64,000 nucleotides of DNA from Verrucomicrobiales bacterium (lineage in GTDB: Bacteria; Verrucomicrobiota; Verrucomicrobiia; Limisphaerales; UBA11320): assembly GCA_016793885.1 (NCBI GenBank), contig JAEUHE010000150.1, positions 1 through 64,000 on the forward strand. The letters run 5' to 3'. Below are positions 8,844-18,764 of this stretch, piece by piece. The translations under genes were made by a program, and so were the position numbers. Numbering within the stretch: position 1 is the stretch's first letter; the number at the start of each line of letters is the position of its first letter. A model generated the notes under the pieces. That model did not search any database, was not told the origin of the DNA, and saw only the letters and a program-made list of their open reading frames with translations.

Positions 8844-9107
8844 TTATCCACGAACAGTGGCTCGATCTTTGAGATTGGTTTCGCCCCAGGCCTTCGAGCA
8901 GTGCACGCAGCAGAACATAACCCCGTCGAGTTCCACGCCGTGCCCGATGATGCGGCAGTCACAACCTGCACATTGGGGTGCCAGTGCCTGAATGGCGCAT
9001 TCGAACGAATCGAAGAAGTGGCTGCTGTTGTTCATGACGACCTCGAAGGCTTTATCGTAATTATTCCCACAGGTCTCACAGGTCTTGGATGGTTGTGTTG
9101 TGTCCAT
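8844..9107 (-). CDS. Small Cys-rich putative zinc-ribbon protein
   Basis: An 87-residue protein with cysteine pairs that look like two zinc-binding knuckles: CETCGN near the N-terminus, CAGCDC in the middle and CCVHC near the end, together with HFFDSFECAIQALAPQC and RIIGHGVE. This is a known but functionally unassigned small metal-binding type. It has no signal peptide or membrane helix. It is transcribed away from the ABC exporter. Confidence 0.75.
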   Translation of the reverse strand: MDTTQPSKTCETCGNNYDKAFEVVMNNSSHFFDSFECAIQALAPQCAGCDCRIIGHGVELDGVMFCCVHCSKAWGETNLKDRATVRG

Positions 9108-9755
9108 GGTGGCCCCTCAGCTTGCAACGTGCCAAGGCTGGCCCCGTTCACCCGTCGCCCTAACTTCCTTCACTTCGAGGCGGGGCGTGCCATCTTAAAG
9201 CGGAAACCACCATCCGCGTTCGAGGTGGATCGTTATGAAGCCGGCGCATGTCGCGCCCCGCTCTTGGCGTCCTTTAAGCTGGGAGCCGTCGGTTCCATGT
9301 TCGATGAAGAAAGCTCTCCGTGATAACGGTCGGTCTGGTTACGCGAGCGTGGGTCTCCCGAATCGAAGCCGGTTGCTTCCCCCCCACTCCGCGACCGGCA
9401 AGTGAGCACGCAGCCCCTGTCGATAGTGTGAGCAGCAATTGCAAAACGCTACCAATCTCTGAAGCCTCTAGGCGATTTGCAACGGCCGAGGGTTCAGCTT
9501 GAATAGAAGAATGAACGTCCCTCGAACCACGTCAACCACGCGAAATTAAAGGGAGCTGCCCCCCAAGAATCCCTTCTTGGCATGATCCCTGCAAAGTCCG
9601 CGGCATGGTCAAATCAATCGCTCGGAGTTTAGGTGCGATCCGAAAGCCCGCCCACGAAGAAATCGCCCACTTGGTTTTTCACCTCTTGTGGGAGGATTGA
9701 AGGCTAATCACTTTCGTTGGGTTCTCTCCAAGCGTGTCCCGCTAGCCGCATCTTC
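9108..9755. other. Gene-free stretch upstream of the ABC exporter
   Basis: No credible gene. It holds a small hairpin at 9563-9580 (7-bp stem, 4-base loop) abutting a good sigma-54-like element at 9577-9593, and a TGCA-N3-TGCC near-match at 9123. Confidence 0.55.
9577..9593 (+). promoter_or_regulatory. Sigma-54-like -24/-12 promoter before the ABC exporter
   Basis: TTGGCATGATCCCTGCA differs from the YTGGCACG-N4-TTGCW consensus at two positions and has exact GG-N10-GC spacing. Its -24 half overlaps the right arm of a hairpin at 9563-9580. Transcription would start near 9604, about 150 bases before the exporter ATG. Confidence 0.45.
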
Positions 9756-11582
9756 ATGAAATCCCTATTTCGCGCCCTGAGCTATTTCAAGCCTGATCAC
9801 TCGAGAGTCACCGTAGTGGTTGGCCTCATGATCGCGAGCGTTGGTCTGAACCTCCTCAAGCCCTGGCCAATGGCTCTGATAGTCGATTCGGTTCTGGGAC
9901 AGAAGCCTTTCCCCCAGTGGCTGCCGGAGTCCTGGTCCCACTGGTCCAAGCCGCAACTGCTGGGCACTCTCATTGTGATCTTCATGAGTTTGCATCTGTT
10001 GCACGCCGTCCTTTCGGCCGGCCAGAATTACCTCACCATTTCGGTCGGACTGCGCGGGCTTCAAAGAGTTCGGGACGATGTTTTCGGGTGGCTGCAAAGA
10101 CTCTCGATGAGGTTTCACAAGGGGACGGAACCGGGCGATCTCATATTCCGAGCCGGCACTGATGCCTGCGCTTTCCAATCGTTGCTGGAACAGGGTGTGT
10201 TTACCTCACTATCAGCCCTCTTCAGTTTGCTTCTGATGTCCGGGGTGATGCTCGCGCTCAACTGGCAGCTGAGCCTGTTCGCTTTGGCCGCGATTCCCCT
10301 CCTGATTTTCACGGTGCGAGCGTTTAGCAAGGAACTCAAAGCCCGCGGAGTTAAGGCTCAGCAGGCCGAAAGCAAAGTCTATTCGCTCATTCATCAGGGA
10401 ATCCAGGCGCTGCCGCTCACGCAAAGCTACACCCGCGAGCAAGAGGCCGAGCAACGATTCCAGGACCAGACGAGCCGGGCACAACGACGCAAACTGTCGC
10501 AGCATGGCTTAGAGGTGTTCTATTGGCTGGCCATCTCCGTTCTACTGACGAGCGACACCGCCCTCCTGACGTGGTTTGGCGCTCGGCAGGTCTTGGAGAA
10601 CCAGCTTAGCTTGGGCGAATTGTTGGTCTTTCTGGCTTACCTGGGCCAAATGTTTGATCCCCTCAATCAGCTCTCCATGGTGGGCGCCACGCTTTCGACC
10701 GCCAGCGCGAGCATCAAGCGGGTGTTCGAGGTATTAGACGCCCCGGATGAGGTGAAAGATGCACCGAACGCACGGCCGGTGCGAAGTGATCGGGTTAAGC
10801 GCTCTCGAGCACGGGCCGCACGTGAGGCTCTGGAGGTCAAAGGGAACATCGAGTTCGACAACGTGACTTTCGGATACGAACCGTGCCGAAACGTGCTGAA
10901 CGGACTTTCCTTTCAGCTCCGCGCCGGACAATCGACCGCTATCATTGGTCCCAGCGGATCTGGCAAAACCACGCTGTTAAATCTGTTGCCCCGCTTCATA
11001 GATCCCGCCACGGGGAGCGTTCTTCTCGAGGGGGTTGACCTTCGCCAGTTGCGGGTTCGGGAGTTGCGGGCGCAAATCGCTCTGGTCCTGCAAGAGCCCA
11101 TCATCCTTCCTACCACCGTCGCTGAGAATATTTCGTTTGGAAAAGCGGACGCTTCCATGGCGGAGATCGAGAAGGCCGCGAAGTCTGCCAACGCCCACGG
11201 TTTTATCTGTGACTTGAAGCATCAGTATCGGACTACTATTGGCGAGGGGGGCGATTCGTTGAGCGTGGGCGAGCGTCAGCGTATCAACCTTGCCCGGGCT
11301 TTTCTGAAAAATGCTCCGATCCTCATCATGGATGAGCCTACCAGCGCTTTGGATGTGGAGAGCGAGGGGCAGGTGGTCGAAAGCCTTCAGGCGTTGATGC
11401 AGGGACGAACGACCCTCATGGTTGCCCATCGCCTTTCCACCATACAGTGCGTTGATAATATCCTGGTCCTGGAGGCGGGGGTTGTCAGCGAGTTTGGGTC
11501 GCCTGAGGATCTGATCCGAAGAGGAAACTATTTCTCACGGGTTGCCAAAGGGCATGTGTCTTTGAACGGATCGGTTCGATAG
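9756..11582 (+). CDS. ABC exporter, fused permease and ATPase (MsbA type)
   Basis: A 608-residue half-transporter that would act as a homodimer in the inner membrane, driving export of lipid, drug or peptide by ATP hydrolysis; the substrate is unknown. The N-terminal membrane domain (about residues 15-310) has six helices. The ATPase domain (about 345-600) has Walker A GPSGSGKTT (398-406), Q-loop LVLQEP, signature LSVGERQR (a variant of LSGGQ), Walker B PILIMDEPTSALD and switch AHRLST. The start at 9756 is chosen because the core begins with KSLFRALSYFKPD; the upstream GTG at 9717 adds unrelated residues. It is followed by a 350-base gap and the chemosensory operon. Confidence 0.9.
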   Translation: MKSLFRALSYFKPDHSRVTVVVGLMIASVGLNLLKPWPMALIVDSVLGQKPFPQWLPESWSHWSKPQLLGTLIVIFMSLHLLHAVLSAGQNYLTISVGLRGLQRVRDDVFGWLQRLSMRFHKGTEPGDLIFRAGTDACAFQSLLEQGVFTSLSALFSLLLMSGVMLALNWQLSLFALAAIPLLIFTVRAFSKELKARGVKAQQAESKVYSLIHQGIQALPLTQSYTREQEAEQRFQDQTSRAQRRKLSQHGLEVFYWLAISVLLTSDTALLTWFGARQVLENQLSLGELLVFLAYLGQMFDPLNQLSMVGATLSTASASIKRVFEVLDAPDEVKDAPNARPVRSDRVKRSRARAAREALEVKGNIEFDNVTFGYEPCRNVLNGLSFQLRAGQSTAIIGPSGSGKTTLLNLLPRFIDPATGSVLLEGVDLRQLRVRELRAQIALVLQEPIILPTTVAENISFGKADASMAEIEKAAKSANAHGFICDLKHQYRTTIGEGGDSLSVGERQRINLARAFLKNAPILIMDEPTSALDVESEGQVVESLQALMQGRTTLMVAHRLSTIQCVDNILVLEAGVVSEFGSPEDLIRRGNYFSRVAKGHVSLNGSVR

Positions 11583-11932
11583 CGAGGGAAGCACCGGCAT
11601 ATGCCTTGGGCATTCAGGAGAGTTATCTCCAAAGGCCTGCTCAAACCCGTCCACAATCCTCCGTGCCTTCCAACGCCCCCGTTTGCAGAGAGGCACTACT
11701 TAATGCATTTTGCACGATTTCAGCCCGGGCTTTGCAAGATGCCCGAGCCTGACTGGGCTGCCAATTTGGTCGATGCCAACCGCGCATTTCCCAGCAAACT
11801 TTTGTTATCATGACTCCTTGCTTCGCGCTGATAAATCCTTTTACAAGAACTCGCTGCCTGAGGGAATGCTGCTGCGTATGGAGACCATTATAAAGACCTG
11901 AATGATTCATCCTAGGGGGAGTGATTTGCTGC
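11583..11932. other. Gene-free stretch before cheA
   Basis: No gene. It holds an exact TGCA-N3-TGCA motif (11704-11714) and a near copy (11733-11743). Another GC-rich element just before cheA (AGGGGGAG) may act as its ribosome-binding site. Confidence 0.6.
11704..11714. promoter_or_regulatory. TGCA-N3-TGCA motif
   Basis: TGCATTTTGCA, a dyad-symmetric 11-mer, lies 219 bases before the cheA start. A near copy ending TGCC sits 29 bases further on. It is one of nine exact intergenic copies in the window and is a putative operator. Confidence 0.45.
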
Positions 11933-13939
11933 ATGAGTTCTGAACTACCTGAAGAACTGCGCCAGGATCTGCTCGAGGAGTTTTATGCCGAGTGTGATGA
12001 ACTCCTCGCCTCGATGGGGACTCATCTTGGCGCGGTCGAAGTCCGATCCACTGCGTTCGAACGCGATCGCCATTTGCAGGAGTTGTTTCGTGCACTGCAC
12101 ACTTTTAAGGGCAATTGCGGCATCGTTGGTCTCAGACCTGCGGAACAGGTAGCGCACGCTATGGAAGCGGTGGTTCGCGCCGTTGTTCGTGGTGAACTGA
12201 AGTTGTCTTCCGCTCTGGTTGATTCGATCGGGGTCGCCACCGAACGATTAAGAGAGTTTCTCGTGGCTCATCGTGGAAAGCTGCCGTTGCCCAGGCTTAA
12301 TAATCTCGAACGGGAGTGGACTGACTGGTTGTCACGCGAGAGAGGAGAGGGAATCCATCCGACACCCGACGGTTCCCAACCGGAAGAGAATGAGGATGCG
12401 AGCGAGGAGCAGGATTCGGGTGAGAAGCCGGAGGCTTGGACCTGCCATTTCACGCCCACCCCGGCTCTTGCCCAGCAGGGGGTAGGCATTGATGTCGTGC
12501 GGCATCGGTTGTCCGACATCGGCAAGGTCTTGAGCTGCACCCCGGTTGTCGAGGCTAGTGGCCGCTTAAGCTTTGTGTTAACCGTTGAGTTGCGAGTTCC
12601 GCCGACCGACTTTGCACATTGGTCCCGGCTAGGAGTGCGATTCGAGCCCCCGCCGGATTCGCCGCGACAAGAGTCCTTCCTCGACGGCTCGCTGAAGGGG
12701 GGGAACGCGCCCGCGGAGTCTGACTTGGCACCTTCACGTCTGGTCCGAGTGGATCTCACTCATTTGGACGAGCTCATGCGTATCACGGGAGAAATCCTCA
12801 TTCAGCGCTTTAAGTTGAAAGACCGGCTCGGGGACCGTTTCGGGGACGACGACGATCTCAAGCTTTTGGACCACTCTTTGGGACGTTCCCTGCGTGATCT
12901 GAGCTCAACTCTATATCGGGTGCGGCTGGTGCCCATTGCCGAAGTGTTCTCCCGCATGCCCTACGTGGTTCGGGAGCTGATCCGCGGATCTCAGGATGAG
13001 ATCCGGCTTCGGATTGAAGGGGAGGAGACCGAAGTGGACAAATACTTGGTTGAGCGGCTTCGAGAGCCGCTGCTGCATCTGGTGAGGAACGCGGTTGCGC
13101 ATGCGTTTGATCCCCCGGACGTCAGGCTCCAGCAAGGCAAGCCGCGTGAGGGCACCATCGTCTTGCACGCGAGGCGCACGGGTGATGCCGTAGAAATCCG
13201 GGTCGCGGATGATGGCAAGGGCATTGACCACCGCGCGATTGCCGAGCGGGCCATGAAACTGGGCCTAGCATCGCCCTTGAGCGACGGCGCAAACCCTGTG
13301 CTCACCACGCTGTGCCAATCGGGCTTTTCTACCCGAGACACTCCGGACCGCACTGCGGGGCGAGGGGAGGGTATGGCAATCGTCGCTAGAACGGTCGCGG
13401 AGTTGGGAGGGACCCTGCGGCTCTCGACCCAGGTCGGGGTGGGCTCGGAGTTTACCCTGAGACTGCCACTGAGTCTGTCGATCATCGAAGCGCTGATCGT
13501 CAGCGTTGCGGGCCAGCTTTGTGCGATTCCCCAAATCCACGTGGATCAAGTACTTCAGGTGTCGAGTGCGGCGGTGCGAACGGTGGGAGGCGCGGAGTTC
13601 GTTTGCTACCGGGATGGCCTGCTTCGCGTGGTTCGGCTGCGGAAGATTTTTCGGGCGGTCCCCTCGGTGGACGAAGATGTGACCGTCTTGGTCATTCGCT
13701 CAGAGGGTGTTGCGCATGCCCTGGTGGTTGACTCCGTACGTGGTCAGAAAGAGATTGTGGTCTCTAGCTTTTGCGATCCTCTGATCCGTGTTCCGGGCGT
13801 TGCCGGGGCAACCGAATTTGGCGACGGCCGCCCGGTGCTCGTGATTGCTCCGGACGATTTAGTGCACAGTCCCCGTGCCGGCCCCGCGATCTCAGAGTCC
13901 GATCTGAATTCCGGCCCGAACACGAAAGGCACGTTATGA
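11933..13939 (+). CDS. cheA: Chemotaxis-type histidine kinase CheA
   Basis: A cytoplasmic histidine kinase of 668 residues that couples a chemoreceptor to response regulators. An N-terminal HPt domain carries the phospho-accepting His56 in ALHTFKGNCGIVG. A linker or P2-like domain is at about 150-245. A dimerisation helix pair (VDLTHLDELMRITGEIL) is at about 268-320. The HATPase has N box LVRNAVAHAF at about 380 and glycine box GRGEGMAIV at about 476. A C-terminal CheW-like domain runs from about 513. The ATG at 11933 is preceded by GGGGGA, with long spacing. It overlaps cheW by four bases (ATGA) and heads an eight-gene operon. Confidence 0.93.
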   Translation: MSSELPEELRQDLLEEFYAECDELLASMGTHLGAVEVRSTAFERDRHLQELFRALHTFKGNCGIVGLRPAEQVAHAMEAVVRAVVRGELKLSSALVDSIGVATERLREFLVAHRGKLPLPRLNNLEREWTDWLSRERGEGIHPTPDGSQPEENEDASEEQDSGEKPEAWTCHFTPTPALAQQGVGIDVVRHRLSDIGKVLSCTPVVEASGRLSFVLTVELRVPPTDFAHWSRLGVRFEPPPDSPRQESFLDGSLKGGNAPAESDLAPSRLVRVDLTHLDELMRITGEILIQRFKLKDRLGDRFGDDDDLKLLDHSLGRSLRDLSSTLYRVRLVPIAEVFSRMPYVVRELIRGSQDEIRLRIEGEETEVDKYLVERLREPLLHLVRNAVAHAFDPPDVRLQQGKPREGTIVLHARRTGDAVEIRVADDGKGIDHRAIAERAMKLGLASPLSDGANPVLTTLCQSGFSTRDTPDRTAGRGEGMAIVARTVAELGGTLRLSTQVGVGSEFTLRLPLSLSIIEALIVSVAGQLCAIPQIHVDQVLQVSSAAVRTVGGAEFVCYRDGLLRVVRLRKIFRAVPSVDEDVTVLVIRSEGVAHALVVDSVRGQKEIVVSSFCDPLIRVPGVAGATEFGDGRPVLVIAPDDLVHSPRAGPAISESDLNSGPNTKGTL

Positions 13940-14412
13940 GCCTCGAACAATCCTACATCATTTTTGAGGTAAACGGAGGAGCATACGGCCTGAAATGTGC
14001 AGAAGTGCAGCACATCGAGATGCTCGAACACGTCACGCCGGTGCCCAATACCGCTCTTGCCGTGGAAGGAGTGGTTTTTTCGAGAGGGCGAGTCTTTCCC
14101 GCCCTCAACCTCCGGATTCGATTCGGAGCTCCCCGCAAACCTCATACCCTTCAAACTCGCTTGATCTTTCTGAAGGTTCAGGAACGCGTCGTGGGATTGA
14201 TTGTCGATGCTGCCAGAGAGTTCCACCAGATTCCCGCCTCCGCCATCCGTCCCGTGGGGGACAGCCTGGTGGGCATCGAAGGAAATTATGTGCAGGGCAT
14301 GACCACCGTGAAGGGACGGTCAGTGCTGATCCTGGACGTGGCAAGAGTGCTCGCCCTCGATGAGGTTCAAATTCCCATCGAAGATTCGCTTCCGGTCGCA
14401 ACCTCCGATTGA
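13936..14412 (+). CDS. cheW: CheW coupling protein
   Basis: A 158-residue single-domain CheW adaptor that links CheA to the receptor array. The typical SH3-like pattern is seen: [47 protein letters not shown] and a closing [10 protein letters not shown]. The start overlaps the cheA stop as ATGA, indicating translational coupling. A longer in-frame ORF from 13771 has no family support upstream of MSLEQS. Confidence 0.92.
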   Translation: MSLEQSYIIFEVNGGAYGLKCAEVQHIEMLEHVTPVPNTALAVEGVVFSRGRVFPALNLRIRFGAPRKPHTLQTRLIFLKVQERVVGLIVDAAREFHQIPASAIRPVGDSLVGIEGNYVQGMTTVKGRSVLILDVARVLALDEVQIPIEDSLPVATSD

Positions 14413-14423
14413 ACCCTGGTGTG

Positions 14424-16463
14424 ATGAAACCCGTTATGCAATCCAACAAAAACAGTGATCCCGCCTCTCTCCCTCTGAGCCTTCGACCGGCGCGCAAATC
14501 CACCGAGCGCATGATGCGTGCTGCGGAGAGGCCGGCGGTCAAGGAAGACTCGTTGAAGGTGGTCTTGGACGTTGCCGGTCAGATGGCGATGTCCCTGACA
14601 GAGACGGGGGCGCAGGTGAAGTCGCTCGCGGCCTCCGGAGAGGAAACCGCGGCCGCCCTCCATCAGATGGTTGCCGCCGTCGAGCAGGTGACGGCGCATA
14701 GCGAGGAGGCCGCTTCTTCGGCCATTCAAACCAACAGTGCCATCAAGCGAATCGCGGCCGCCACATCCAGCATTACCACCACGACGGAAGAGATCTCCCA
14801 TTCCTCCGCCGAGCTTTCCACCGCCATCAACGAGGTGGCGGCCACCGCCAAGCATATCTCCAAGGATTCGGAAGATCTCGTTTCGGGGCTCAACGAAACC
14901 GCCGCCTCCATCGAGGAGATGAGCCGTTCGGTGCATGGAGTGGCTCGGCATGCCGACGAGCTAACCGGGTTGGCTGAAGAGGCGTTGTCCTCCATGAACG
15001 AAATGGCCGCGTCCATCGAGGAGGTGGATGCGATGGCCGACGGCATGTCGACCGCCGTGGAACAGAATCTCACCTCCGTGGAGCAGATGGCTCGCTCCAT
15101 CCAGTCGGTAGCCCAAAACAGCGAGCGCATTACCGAGGCTGCTCTGGAAGCGGGTTCCAGCGCCAATCAGATGGATCGTTCCAGTCGCACGGTGGCGGAC
15201 CTGCTCCGGCAGATGCATCAGATCACGGACCGCGTTTCCCACGATGCGGATGAAGGGGGACTAGCGATACGCAAATCCATTGAGGGCATTGGGCGGGTGG
15301 CCAAGACCATGAGCAACTCGACAGCGGTGATGCGTGAGCTTAACAAACGCACCAGCGAGATCGGCGGCATCGTCGGCACTATCAATGTCATCGCCGAGCG
15401 GACCAATCTGCTCTCCCTCAACGCCTCGATCGAGGCGGCTCGCGCGGGCGATGCCGGCCGTGGATTCGCGGTGGTGGCCGAAGAGATTCGCAACCTGGCC
15501 GATCGATGTGCGAAGGCCACCTCCGAAATCGGGCAGATTATTCGCAACCTGGAGCAGATCACACACGAAGCGACTCAGGTTTCCGCGGATGGCGCCCGGC
15601 TCACTGAAGAGTCTCATCAGCTCTCGGAGAGTGGTTCGGCGGGCTTGCAAAAAATCCTTCTGGGCATTCGCGAGACCAGCGGGCTGATGGGGCAGGTCAG
15701 CCGAGCCTCGGAGGAGCAGCTCGCGGCCAACCGGCGCGTGATTGAGTCCATTGGCGTCACCGCCGCTCAGTCGCGTCAGGTTTCGACCGCCACGGCCGAA
15801 CAATCCAAGGGCGCGGCGATGATTATTCAGGCTTCGGGACAAATGCGGAAAGTCACCCGTGAGGTTTCGCAGGCGATGAGCGAGCACGGCCGGGCTTCTC
15901 GGACCATCGTCAAATCCGTCCAGGCGACCGCCACCGTGGCGACGCAGCTGCGCAAGGCAACGACCGAGCAGGCTGCCGGCGCTAGCCAAGTGGTGTCGGC
16001 GGTCGATGTCATGCGCAAGGTGGGAGTTTCCACCTCGCGGGCGCTGCTCGAACACGGATCAGCGACGGACCAGATTTCCAAGGAAGCGGAGCGCTTGCGT
16101 CAACTGGTGTCTTCGATTTCACAAGCCCTGACTGAACAGGCGTCGGCGGCGTCACAGGTCGACACCAACACGGATCGGCTGAAGGCGCTCTCGGAACAGG
16201 CGGCTCTAGGCATCAAGGAGCAGGCCCAGGCCATCAAAAATATTTCTGTCTCGACCGCCAACGTGGCCCATCAGATCAAGCTGGTGGGGGACGCCAATAA
16301 GGAGCATTCCAATTCCGCCGCCACCCTCGTGTCCTACCTGAGCGAAAGGCAGCGCACGCCTGGTTCCCCATCCGGGGATCCAAGCTCCTCAGATGGATCA
16401 CCCCAGGTGTTTAAGGCCCGGAAGCTTTCCTCGACCCATGCCGGCAATCGCACTCGTTCCTGA
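14424..16463 (+). CDS. Soluble methyl-accepting chemotaxis protein
   Basis: A 679-residue chemoreceptor that lacks any signal peptide, membrane helix or recognisable ligand domain and is almost entirely heptad-rich coiled coil. The signalling hairpin tip is clear: [20 protein letters not shown] followed by [18 protein letters not shown]. The coils on both sides are unusually long, with repeated Ala/Ser/Glu heptads. It is presumably a cytoplasmic receptor that senses an internal signal or a partner protein. The ATG at 14424 is chosen; a TTG at 14409 overlapping the cheW stop is also possible. cheR and cheB in the operon fit adaptation methylation of this receptor. Confidence 0.9.
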   Translation: MKPVMQSNKNSDPASLPLSLRPARKSTERMMRAAERPAVKEDSLKVVLDVAGQMAMSLTETGAQVKSLAASGEETAAALHQMVAAVEQVTAHSEEAASSAIQTNSAIKRIAAATSSITTTTEEISHSSAELSTAINEVAATAKHISKDSEDLVSGLNETAASIEEMSRSVHGVARHADELTGLAEEALSSMNEMAASIEEVDAMADGMSTAVEQNLTSVEQMARSIQSVAQNSERITEAALEAGSSANQMDRSSRTVADLLRQMHQITDRVSHDADEGGLAIRKSIEGIGRVAKTMSNSTAVMRELNKRTSEIGGIVGTINVIAERTNLLSLNASIEAARAGDAGRGFAVVAEEIRNLADRCAKATSEIGQIIRNLEQITHEATQVSADGARLTEESHQLSESGSAGLQKILLGIRETSGLMGQVSRASEEQLAANRRVIESIGVTAAQSRQVSTATAEQSKGAAMIIQASGQMRKVTREVSQAMSEHGRASRTIVKSVQATATVATQLRKATTEQAAGASQVVSAVDVMRKVGVSTSRALLEHGSATDQISKEAERLRQLVSSISQALTEQASAASQVDTNTDRLKALSEQAALGIKEQAQAIKNISVSTANVAHQIKLVGDANKEHSNSAATLVSYLSERQRTPGSPSGDPSSSDGSPQVFKARKLSSTHAGNRTRS

Positions 16464-16501
16464 GCATGACGGCACGCTATGGCGCCTAACTCTTGAATTT
16501 G

Positions 16502-17365
16502 ATGCGAATGCCCTCTCGCGCCGTGAGCCACCTCCCCGCTCAGCCGACCCACGAATCGGTCCTGATGCTCATTCGCGACTTGGTTCACGAACGAACGGGA
16601 ATATTTTTCGACAATGCGTCCTTACAACTGATGGCGGATAAACTGGATGGGCTAGTGGCAACTCAGGCATCGGCGGCATATCTGGATTTTTACTACCGCC
16701 TCAAAGGAGAGCCCGAGACCTCGCCCGAGTGGCGTGAGGTGATCAACCTGTTCTCGGTCCAGGAGACCTATTTCTGGCGGGAGATCGATCAGATTCGCTA
16801 TTTCGTCGATCGGATCGTGCCCGACTGGTTCGCCGCAACGTCGGCCCCTCTGACCGTCTGGAGCGCTGCTTGCGCGAGCGGGGAGGAGCCCTACAGCATC
16901 GCCATGGCGCTGGACGCCGCCGGCTGGGGACACCATCCCATTCGGATCCATGCCAGCGACGCCAGCGACAAAGCCCTGCAGAAGGCCGCCTCGGCCCTCT
17001 ATCGCGAGCGGGCGTTTCGGCTTCTTCCTGAGGCTTTTCGCCGACAATATTTTGAAGAGCAGCCTAAGGGATGGAAGTTAAACTCCCAGATTGCCGGTCG
17101 GGTCACCTTCCAATGGATGAACCTGGTGACGGAGGACAACTTCGATCGGATTCCCGACCCGCAAGTCATCTTTTGCCGCAACGTGTTTATTTACTTCTCG
17201 CCGATCTCAATCGCGAAGGCTGTTCGTGCCTTCGCCCGGCGCATGTCGGTCGGCGGATACCTTTTCGTCGGCGCCACCGAGTCGCTGTTGAGGCTCACTG
17301 ACCGGTTCGAGCTTCGGGACCTGGGAACCTGTTTCGCTTATAAAAGAACCCCTTCCGGCTCATGA
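16502..17365 (+). CDS. cheR: CheR protein-glutamate methyltransferase
   Basis: Transfers methyl groups from S-adenosylmethionine to glutamates of the chemoreceptor for adaptation. The 287-residue protein has an N-terminal helical CheR_N region and a methyltransferase domain with NLFSVQETYFWRE, the SAM-binding VWSAACASGEEPYSIAMAL, IHASDASDKAL and VIFCRNVFIYF. No TPR tail is present. The start is uncertain between ATG 16502 and ATG 16508, since neither has a strong ribosome-binding site. It overlaps cheB by four bases (ATGA). Confidence 0.92.
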   Translation: MRMPSRAVSHLPAQPTHESVLMLIRDLVHERTGIFFDNASLQLMADKLDGLVATQASAAYLDFYYRLKGEPETSPEWREVINLFSVQETYFWREIDQIRYFVDRIVPDWFAATSAPLTVWSAACASGEEPYSIAMALDAAGWGHHPIRIHASDASDKALQKAASALYRERAFRLLPEAFRRQYFEEQPKGWKLNSQIAGRVTFQWMNLVTEDNFDRIPDPQVIFCRNVFIYFSPISIAKAVRAFARRMSVGGYLFVGATESLLRLTDRFELRDLGTCFAYKRTPSGS

Positions 17366-18390
17366 AACGTGTTCGCATTTTGATCGTTGATGATTCGGCG
17401 TTTGCCCGCAAGGTGGTGCGCGAAATTGTGCAGAGTGAGCGAACCGAGGTGGTCGGAGCGGCCCGCGACGGCCACGAGGCGTTGGCGCTGGCGGCCAGTT
17501 TAAACCCCGATCTGATCATCTGCGACCTCGCCATGCCCGGACTTGATGGCATCGAGTTCATCCGGCGGCAAATGGCGGCAAGGCCCGTTCCAATCCTGAT
17601 TCTCTCCTCGGCCGCGCAGGATGCCGCGGAGGTCTTCACCGCCTTAAACTCGGGCGCGGTGGATGTGGTGCACAAACCCAGCGGACTGGCGAATGATCTG
17701 TTGCGCGACGTTAAGGTGGACCTCATGGAGAAAATCATGCTCATCATGCGCATCGCTCCGGAGAAACAGGCTCCCGTTTCAACCATCGCGGCCTCCCCGG
17801 AACGCATCGCATTCGAACGACGAATTGATCTGGTGGCCATCGGGATTTCCACCGGTGGTCCTCAGGCTCTACGTCGGCTCATTCCCTTGTTTCCCAGGAG
17901 CTTTCCTGCACCCATCGCCATTGTCCTTCACATGCCTGTTGGCTACACGGCGATGTATGCCGAGCAGTTGAACGAAATCTGCGCGCTGGAGGTTAAGGAG
18001 GCCGCCGAAGGGGATGTCCTGGAGCCGGGCATGGTTCTTCTGGCCCAGGCGGGACGCCACCTCACCGTTCAGAGGACAGGCACAGGCAGCGTCATCTCCC
18101 GGCTTTCCGTGCAGCCCATCAACAAATTACACCGACCCTCGGTGGATGTTCTCTTTCGATCCGTCGCGGAGACTTTTGGAGCCCGGGCGTTGGGGGTAGT
18201 CATGACCGGGATGGGGGACGACGGCAAGGAAGGGGCCGGCTGCATCAAGGCTTCCGGTGGAACGGTTATCACGGAGGCAGAGCAAAGCTGCGTGATCTAC
18301 GGAATGCCCCGCTCGGTGGTGGAAGCTCGACTCAGCGACTCGGCAGTTCCCTTAGACCAGATGGCCGAAACGATCATTAACTTCGCATGA
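17362..18390 (+). CDS. cheB: CheB receptor methylesterase
   Basis: Phosphorylation-activated methylesterase/deamidase that reverses CheR. The 342-residue protein has a receiver domain at 1-125 with phospho-acceptor Asp55 (ICDLAMPG). The C-terminal esterase domain carries the catalytic triad Ser163 (GISTGGPQ), His190 (LHMPVGY) and Asp286 (TGMGDDG). All key residues are intact. The gene overlaps cheR upstream and the receiver gene downstream by ATGA, so expression is tightly coupled. Confidence 0.94.
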   Translation: MKRVRILIVDDSAFARKVVREIVQSERTEVVGAARDGHEALALAASLNPDLIICDLAMPGLDGIEFIRRQMAARPVPILILSSAAQDAAEVFTALNSGAVDVVHKPSGLANDLLRDVKVDLMEKIMLIMRIAPEKQAPVSTIAASPERIAFERRIDLVAIGISTGGPQALRRLIPLFPRSFPAPIAIVLHMPVGYTAMYAEQLNEICALEVKEAAEGDVLEPGMVLLAQAGRHLTVQRTGTGSVISRLSVQPINKLHRPSVDVLFRSVAETFGARALGVVMTGMGDDGKEGAGCIKASGGTVITEAEQSCVIYGMPRSVVEARLSDSAVPLDQMAETIINFA

Positions 18391-18764
18391 AACCTAAAAT
18401 TCTCATTGTGGACGATTCCTCCCTCGCACGTCGAACTCTTCGGCAGGCGTTGGAAGATCTTGGCTATCTCGTCGAGGATGTCTCGGACGGTCCCCAAGCT
18501 ATCGAATCATTCTACCTGCATAGACCTGATCTAGTGATCCTTGATATCGTGATGCATGGAATGTATGGCACCGAAGTGTTGGCCAAGCTGCTGGAGATAG
18601 ACCCGGCGGCTCGAGTGCTCATGCTTACCGCCGACGTTCAGGATTCCACCTCCTCGCAGGTGAGGCAAAACGGTGCCATTGGCATCCTCAATAAGCCCAT
18701 CACGAGGGAGAAGCTTGCCGCCGCCCTCAAGCCCATTTTCGAAGGGGGCACTCTATGGACTTGA
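18387..18764 (+). CDS. cheY: CheY-like single-domain response regulator
   Basis: A 125-residue stand-alone receiver domain and probable output of CheA. The acidic pair is VDD at 8-10 and the phospho-acceptor is Asp53 in VILDIVMHGMYG. The proline usual at +4 from Asp is replaced by His. The conserved Thr (LTAD) and Lys (NKP) are present. It overlaps cheB by ATGA and cheC by ten bases. What it binds downstream is unknown, because no flagellar or pilus gene is nearby. Confidence 0.88.
   Translation: MKPKILIVDDSSLARRTLRQALEDLGYLVEDVSDGPQAIESFYLHRPDLVILDIVMHGMYGTEVLAKLLEIDPAARVLMLTADVQDSTSSQVRQNGAIGILNKPITREKLAAALKPIFEGGTLWT

Noticed and set aside
9120..9136. Minus-strand sigma-54-like sequence TTGGCACGTTGCAAGCT before the Cys-rich protein gene
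   Set aside because: The -24 half is perfect, but the predicted start would fall within two bases of the ATG, leaving no leader, and the -12 half has AAGC. Kept only as a curiosity.
11914..11931. GG-N10-GC match directly before cheA
   Set aside because: The -24 half is only a G-run and the start would overlap the cheA ATG; the G-run is better read as a ribosome-binding site.
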